Below, piece after piece: positions 60,232 through 64,000 of a stretch of DNA of 64,000 bases. Position 1 is the first letter of the stretch, and every line of letters starts with the position of its first letter. The position numbers and the translations under genes were made by a program. The DNA comes from Sphingomicrobium astaxanthinifaciens (GTDB taxonomy: Bacteria > Pseudomonadota > Alphaproteobacteria > Sphingomonadales > Sphingomonadaceae): NCBI RefSeq assembly GCF_022865105.1, contig NZ_JAKNYM010000002.1:963501-1027500 (forward strand), read 5' to 3'. Under the pieces are notes generated by a model, which saw only the letters and a program-made list of their open reading frames with translations, did no database searches and was not told the origin of the DNA.

Positions 60232-61329
60232 TCAGCGGATCGGCACGGGGCCGATCTCGAGCCGCACCCCGGGGTCGGCATAGCCCCATCGGGCGCGATC
60301 CCCCAGCGAGGCCGCCAGCGTGTCGATCACCTTGGTGCCGATCCCGCTGGCCGAGGCGAGGCGGTCGGTCACGTCGGCGGTCGCGATGCCGTCGTCCTCG
60401 CAGCACAACATCAACCGCGCCTCGTCGAGCGCGCGGAGGCGGATGGCGATGTGCCCGTCGGCGCGCCCGTCGAACGCATGCTTGGCCGAGTTGGCGACGA
60501 ATTCGTTGACCACAAGGGCGAGCGCATTGGCGCGCCCCGTGTCGATCTCGATCTCGTCGACGCGAAGGTCGAGCCCGATCGACTCGGGCAATAGCTGGCG
60601 AAGCCCCGCCTCGATCTTGCCCATCATCCCCGCAAGCCCGACCAGGTGGTCGCTGTCGGCGACGGTCATCGCCTCGTGCACCGCACCCAGCGCCGACAGC
60701 CGCGCGGCGACCGAGGCCAGCGCGCTGCGCGTTTCGGGATGGGCGGACTGACGCTGCTCCATGTGGATCAGCGCATGCATCATCGACAGCGAATTCTTGG
60801 CGCGATGGTCGATCTCGCGCTTGAGCAGACTCTCGCGCTCGAGCTGCAGGCGAAGTTCGAGTTCGCGCATGACCCGTTCGGCGAGCACGCGCACCAGCTC
60901 GCGCTGCTGCCGGTCGAGGGTGCGCGGGCGCGTGTCGAGGACGCACAGGGTGCCGAGCGGCAGCCCCTCGCTGCTCTTGAGGAGCGCGCCGGCGTAGAAG
61001 CGGAACCCGCCGTCGCCGATGCACAGCGGATTGTCCGCCATCCGCGGGTCGCTGAGCGTATCGGGGATCTCGACGAAATCGTCCTCGAGGATGACATGGC
61101 TGCACAGGCTCGTATCGAGCGGGGTCGATCGCACCCCCAATCCGGTCTCGGCCTTGAACCACTGCCGCTCGGCATCGATGAAATTGACCACCGAGACGGG
61201 CGCCTCGCAGAAGGTCGAGACCAGCGCGACGATGTCGTCGAATTCCTTCTCGCGCGGGGTGTCGAGCACCCCGTAACGCCGCAGCGCGCGCAGCCGCTGT
61301 TCTTGCTCGGGATGACAATCTGCAATCAT
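60232..61329 (-). CDS. GAF-domain HWE/HisKA2-family histidine kinase
   Basis: A 365-residue soluble sensor kinase. The N terminus is a GAF domain of the type found next to HWE kinases ([34 protein letters not shown] ... [17 protein letters not shown]). The histidine is in [25 protein letters not shown], then [17 protein letters not shown] (N box) and [11 protein letters not shown] (glycine box). There is no membrane segment, so it senses an internal signal. The ATG at 61329 follows AGAGAA; an earlier in-frame ATG at 61377 lies inside the palindrome shared with paaA. Its partner is not encoded nearby. Confidence 0.86.
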   Translation of the reverse strand: MIADCHPEQEQRLRALRRYGVLDTPREKEFDDIVALVSTFCEAPVSVVNFIDAERQWFKAETGLGVRSTPLDTSLCSHVILEDDFVEIPDTLSDPRMADNPLCIGDGGFRFYAGALLKSSEGLPLGTLCVLDTRPRTLDRQQRELVRVLAERVMRELELRLQLERESLLKREIDHRAKNSLSMMHALIHMEQRQSAHPETRSALASVAARLSALGAVHEAMTVADSDHLVGLAGMMGKIEAGLRQLLPESIGLDLRVDEIEIDTGRANALALVVNEFVANSAKHAFDGRADGHIAIRLRALDEARLMLCCEDDGIATADVTDRLASASGIGTKVIDTLAASLGDRARWGYADPGVRLEIGPVPIR

Positions 61330-61370
61330 TTCTCTGCCATAACATTCACCCGTTTCGATGCAAGCGAATG

Positions 61371-61384
61371 AAAGCACGTGCTTT
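61371..61384. promoter_or_regulatory. palindromic operator candidate between the kinase and paaA
   Basis: AAAGCACGTGCTTT is a perfect 14-base palindrome, 44 bases before the paaA start and 42 before the divergent kinase start. A short hairpin AGGCGC-GGTT-GCGCCT (61401-61416) follows on the paaA side. The position suits a dimeric repressor such as a TetR-family PaaR. Confidence 0.5.
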
Positions 61385-61427
61385 TTGCCGGTTTGAAAAA
61401 AGGCGCGGTTGCGCCTATCTGGAGGAC

Positions 61428-62435
61428 ATGTATACGACCGAACTCGACAAGCAGAAACAGCCCCCCGAGGGCGCGAACGTCACCGCGATCGACGGCGCGG
61501 AGGATCCCGCGCTGGTCGAGGCCTTCGAGGCGCGGGTCGCCGCCGACGAGTTCATCGAGCCCAAGGACTGGATGCCCGAAGCCTATCGCAAGACGCTGGT
61601 GCGCCAGATCTCGCAGCATGCGCATTCGGAGATCGTCGGTATGCTGCCCGAGGGCAACTGGATCACCCGCGCGCCTTCGCTGCGCCGCAAGGCGATCCTG
61701 CTCGCCAAGGTGCAGGACGAGGGCGGGCACGGGCTCTACCTCTACTGCGCCGCCGAGACGCTCGGCACGAGCCGCGAGGAAATGATCGAGGCACTGCATT
61801 CGGGCAAGGCCAAGTACAGCACCATCTTCAACTACCCCACGCTGACGTGGGCCGACATCGCCGCGATCGGCTGGCTGGTCGACGGCGCGGCGATCATGAA
61901 CCAGGTGCCGCTCCAGCGCGCCAGCTACGGCCCCTATGCGCGCGCGATGGTACGCGTGTGCAAGGAGGAAAGCTTCCACCAGCGGCAGGGCTATGAGGCG
62001 ATGCTGGTGCTCGCGAACGGTACCCCCGAGCAGAAGCGGATGGCGCAGGATGCGATCAACCGCTGGTGGTGGCCGAGCCTCATGATGTTCGGTCCGCCCG
62101 ATGACCAGTCGCCCAACACCGAGCGCTCGATGCGCTGGCGGATCAAGCGCGAGACCAATGACGAGCTGCGGCAGAAGTTCGTCGACATCACCGTCCCGCA
62201 GGCCGAGTTCGCGGGCCTCACCGTGCCCGACCCCGACCTGTCGTGGAACGAGGCCAAGGGCGGCTATGATTTCGGCGAGATCGACTGGGAGGAATTCTAC
62301 GCCGTGGTGCGGGGCGAGGGCCCCGTCGCCAAGGAGCGCATGAAGGCGCGCCGCGATGCGTGGGAGGATGGCGCGTGGGTGCGCGAGGCGGCCGACGCGC
62401 ACGAAGCCAAGAAGGCCGCGCGCAAGGTCGCCTAG
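61428..62435 (+). CDS. paaA: phenylacetyl-CoA epoxidase subunit PaaA
   Basis: The 335-residue catalytic subunit of the diiron enzyme that forms the ring 1,2-epoxide of phenylacetyl-CoA. Iron-binding motifs are seen in [31 protein letters not shown] (E-x2-H) and [16 protein letters not shown] (E-x2-H). [24 protein letters not shown] and [22 protein letters not shown] are also typical. GGAGG precedes the ATG at 61428. It begins the paaABCE unit. Confidence 0.97.
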   Translation: MYTTELDKQKQPPEGANVTAIDGAEDPALVEAFEARVAADEFIEPKDWMPEAYRKTLVRQISQHAHSEIVGMLPEGNWITRAPSLRRKAILLAKVQDEGGHGLYLYCAAETLGTSREEMIEALHSGKAKYSTIFNYPTLTWADIAAIGWLVDGAAIMNQVPLQRASYGPYARAMVRVCKEESFHQRQGYEAMLVLANGTPEQKRMAQDAINRWWWPSLMMFGPPDDQSPNTERSMRWRIKRETNDELRQKFVDITVPQAEFAGLTVPDPDLSWNEAKGGYDFGEIDWEEFYAVVRGEGPVAKERMKARRDAWEDGAWVREAADAHEAKKAARKVA

Positions 62436-62562
62436 GGACGCCCGGCCCGACACCGCCGGCTGGCGACGGTCGGCTGGACGCGACCGGGCTCGACACGGCT
62501 GGCTGGACAAGCCCGCCGCCATGCGCCTAAGCCACGCCCGTCAGGAAAAGGGGAGAGATCGC

Positions 62563-62844
62563 GTGTCCGATTGGCCGCTCTGGGAAGTGTTCGTCCGCGC
62601 CAAGGGAGGATTGAGCCACCGCCACGTCGGCAGCGTGCATGCGCCCGACCGCGAGATGGCGCTCAACCACGCGCGCGACACCTATACCCGTCGGCTCGAG
62701 GGGGTGTCGCTGTGGGTGGTGAAGTCGAGCGACATCGTGGCGAGCGATCCCGACCAGTCCGGTCCCACCTTCGAGCCCGCCGCCGACAAGGTCTACCGTC
62801 ACCCGACCTTTTACGAGATCCCCGACGAAGTGAAGCATATCTGA
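62563..62844 (+). CDS. paaB: phenylacetyl-CoA epoxidase subunit PaaB
   Basis: A 93-residue non-catalytic subunit bridging PaaA-PaaC units: WPLWEVFVRAKGGLSHRHVGSVHAPDREMALNHARDTYTRR and GVSLWVVKSSDIV are diagnostic. The GTG at 62563 follows GGGGAGAG with good spacing; an ATG at 62521 gives a longer, unconserved start. Its stop shares bases with the paaC start (TGATG), suggesting coupled translation. Confidence 0.95.
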   Translation: MSDWPLWEVFVRAKGGLSHRHVGSVHAPDREMALNHARDTYTRRLEGVSLWVVKSSDIVASDPDQSGPTFEPAADKVYRHPTFYEIPDEVKHI

Positions 62845-63698
62845 TGCCCAGCCTGCCGACGATCAGCGAGAAGGACGAGGCCCGCGCCGCCGCCAGCGAC
62901 GCCGGCGCGCCCGAGGGCAGTTTCGATGCGCCGACCGCGAGCGCGCACGACGAGGCGACCATCGCCTATGTCACGAGCCTGGGCGATGACGCGCTGATCC
63001 TCGGCCAGCGATTGTCCGAATGGTGCGGCCATGCCCCCGCGCTCGAGGTCGATCTCAGCCTTGCCAACATGGGGCTCGACCTTATCGGCCAGGCGACCAA
63101 CTGGCTCGGCCTCGCGGCGCGGCACGACGAGCGGTACGCCAATGCCGACGCGCTGGCCTTCCATCGCGACGTGCTCGATTTTCGCAACTGCCTGCTCGTC
63201 GAACAGCCCAATGGCGATTTCGCGCAGACGATGGCGCGCCAGTTGCTGTTCTCGACCTGGCAGCACCTGCTGCTCGAGCGGCTCGCGGGCGCGTCCGACG
63301 AGGCGATCGCGGGGATCGCCGCCAAGAGCGTCAAGGAAGTCGCCTATCACCGCGAGCTGAGCCACGACTGGGTCGTCCGGCTGGGCGATGGCACCGAGGA
63401 GAGCAAGCGGCGGATGGCCGCGGGGCTCGACTGGTGCTGGCGCTTCATCCCCGAACTGTTCGAGGTTACCGAGGAACTCGAGGCGCTGGTCCAGCGCGGG
63501 ATCGCGGTCGACCCGCGCAGCTTCGAGGAAGAGTATCGCGCGGCGCTGGCGGCCACGCTCGAGGAGGCCACGCTCGACGCGCCGGCCGAGCAGCGTCCCA
63601 TCCTCGGCGGGCGGCGCGGCCACCATTCGGAGCATCTCGGGCACCTGCTGGCGGTAATGCAATATCTGCCGCGCACCTATCCCGAGGCCAAGTGGTAG
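62844..63698 (+). CDS. paaC: phenylacetyl-CoA epoxidase subunit PaaC
   Basis: A 284-residue structural partner of PaaA with the same four-helix fold but without a full metal site. YVTSLGDDALILGQRLSEWCGHAPALEVDLSLANMGLDLIGQ, FRNCLLVEQPNGDFAQTMARQLLF and KSVKEVAYHRELSHDWVVRLGDGTEES are characteristic. It is longer at the N terminus than the usual PaaC by about 30 residues of low complexity. The next gene starts four bases after the stop. Confidence 0.95.
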   Translation: MPSLPTISEKDEARAAASDAGAPEGSFDAPTASAHDEATIAYVTSLGDDALILGQRLSEWCGHAPALEVDLSLANMGLDLIGQATNWLGLAARHDERYANADALAFHRDVLDFRNCLLVEQPNGDFAQTMARQLLFSTWQHLLLERLAGASDEAIAGIAAKSVKEVAYHRELSHDWVVRLGDGTEESKRRMAAGLDWCWRFIPELFEVTEELEALVQRGIAVDPRSFEEEYRAALAATLEEATLDAPAEQRPILGGRRGHHSEHLGHLLAVMQYLPRTYPEAKW

Positions 63699-63702
63699 CA
63701 CG

Positions 63703-64000
63703 ATGAGCAGCGATCATTTCATCCCGCTTCGCATCGCCGCGATCACCCGCGAGACCGAGGATGCCAACTCGATCACCTTCGATGTCCCCGACGAGCACAA
63801 GCCGTTGTTCGCCTTCAAGGCGGGGCAGCACCTGACGCTCAAGGCCGAGATCGACGGCGAAGAAGTGCGGCGCAACTATTCGCTGTGCGTCGCCCCGCAC
63901 GAGGGCCAACTCAAGGTCACGGTCAAGCGGATCGAGGGCGGGCGCTTTTCCAACTGGGTCGGCGATCGGCTCGAGCCGGGCGACACGCTCGAGGTGATGC
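63703..64000 (+). CDS. paaE: phenylacetyl-CoA epoxidase reductase PaaE (3' end cut by window edge)
   Basis: The first 99 residues of a flavin reductase: an FAD-binding domain with FAFKAGQHLTLKAEID, the FAD motif RRNYSLCVAP and VKRIEGGRFSNWVGDRL. PaaE takes electrons from NADPH and passes them through a 2Fe-2S cluster to PaaA; the NADPH and cluster domains lie beyond the window. It directly follows paaC; the paaD gene usually between them is absent. Confidence 0.9.
   Translation, partial: MSSDHFIPLRIAAITRETEDANSITFDVPDEHKPLFAFKAGQHLTLKAEIDGEEVRRNYSLCVAPHEGQLKVTVKRIEGGRFSNWVGDRLEPGDTLEVM

Overview
The window is chromosomal DNA of a high-GC alphaproteobacterium, most likely a member of Sphingomonadales. 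This is inferred from several things seen together: a circularly permuted two-piece tmRNA gene, the Fo gene order atpI-atpB-atpE-atpF'-atpF with a split b/b' pair, HWE/HisKA2-type kinases, UrcA-family secreted proteins, a SWIB-domain protein, a DUF6456 protein and GGAAC-N16/17-CGTT promoters of the alphaproteobacterial general stress sigma factor (EcfG). I see no prophage, insertion sequence, CRISPR array or integration site. Codon use and GC content look even throughout, so this is core and lineage-specific chromosome rather than an island.

Layout. 1-4.6 kb: a Mur ligase (cut by the left edge) divergent from an LD-carboxypeptidase, a SWIB protein, a Nudix hydrolase, three small acidic lipoproteins (two of them duplicated together with their EcfG-type promoter), the tmRNA gene and a cluster of three hairpins. 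4.6-19.9 kb: a secreted amidohydrolase, MscL, a LemA/TPM/TPM/Nudix cluster, an M3 metallopeptidase lipoprotein, an APH-fold kinase, a metallophosphoesterase, nadC, a nitronate monooxygenase-like flavoprotein, an SH3 protein, small lipoproteins and a glutaredoxin-MauE fusion. 20-32.5 kb: acyl-CoA and leucine catabolism (thiolase, isovaleryl-CoA dehydrogenase, both methylcrotonyl-CoA carboxylase subunits, an SDR), interleaved with a dihaem cytochrome c and a DUF1326/DUF2182 pair, then cysQ. 33-38.9 kb: regulators (MarR-like, XRE, BTAD), DUF2165, tRNA-Val(UAC), DUF421, two UrcA proteins and a densely structured intergenic region. 39-46.8 kb: housekeeping genes (rpsF-rpsR-rplI, fabD-fabG, dnaK-dnaJ) with an outer-membrane barrel and a degenerate cold-shock-like protein. 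46.9-53 kb: a metallo-beta-lactamase-fold hydrolase, then the overlapping chain purB-bphO-bphP (haem oxygenase plus a bacteriophytochrome HWE kinase carrying its own receiver domain), and radC. 53.2-55.8 kb: the ATP synthase Fo operon. 55.9-64 kb: a CBS-domain protein behind an EcfG-type promoter and a phenylacetate cluster (paaZ and paaG on one strand, paaA-paaB-paaC-paaE on the other, with paaE cut by the right edge), with a second HWE-type kinase divergent from paaA.

How it fits together. Two catabolic themes feed acetyl-CoA (leucine via isovaleryl-CoA; phenylacetate via the ring epoxide). A general stress theme is visible as four well-matched EcfG promoters in front of small lipoproteins, a CBS protein and a 55-residue protein, together with two kinases of the family that in relatives feeds the PhyR-NepR-EcfG switch. 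The phytochrome and its biliverdin-making haem oxygenase overlap as a light-sensing unit. Regions most worth a second look are the EcfG promoters, the nested RNA-like structure and mini-ORF in front of the SDR gene at 30.8 kb, the structured gap at 37.6-38.0 kb, the missing paaD, and a small gene at 58.6 kb that seems broken by a single-base frameshift.
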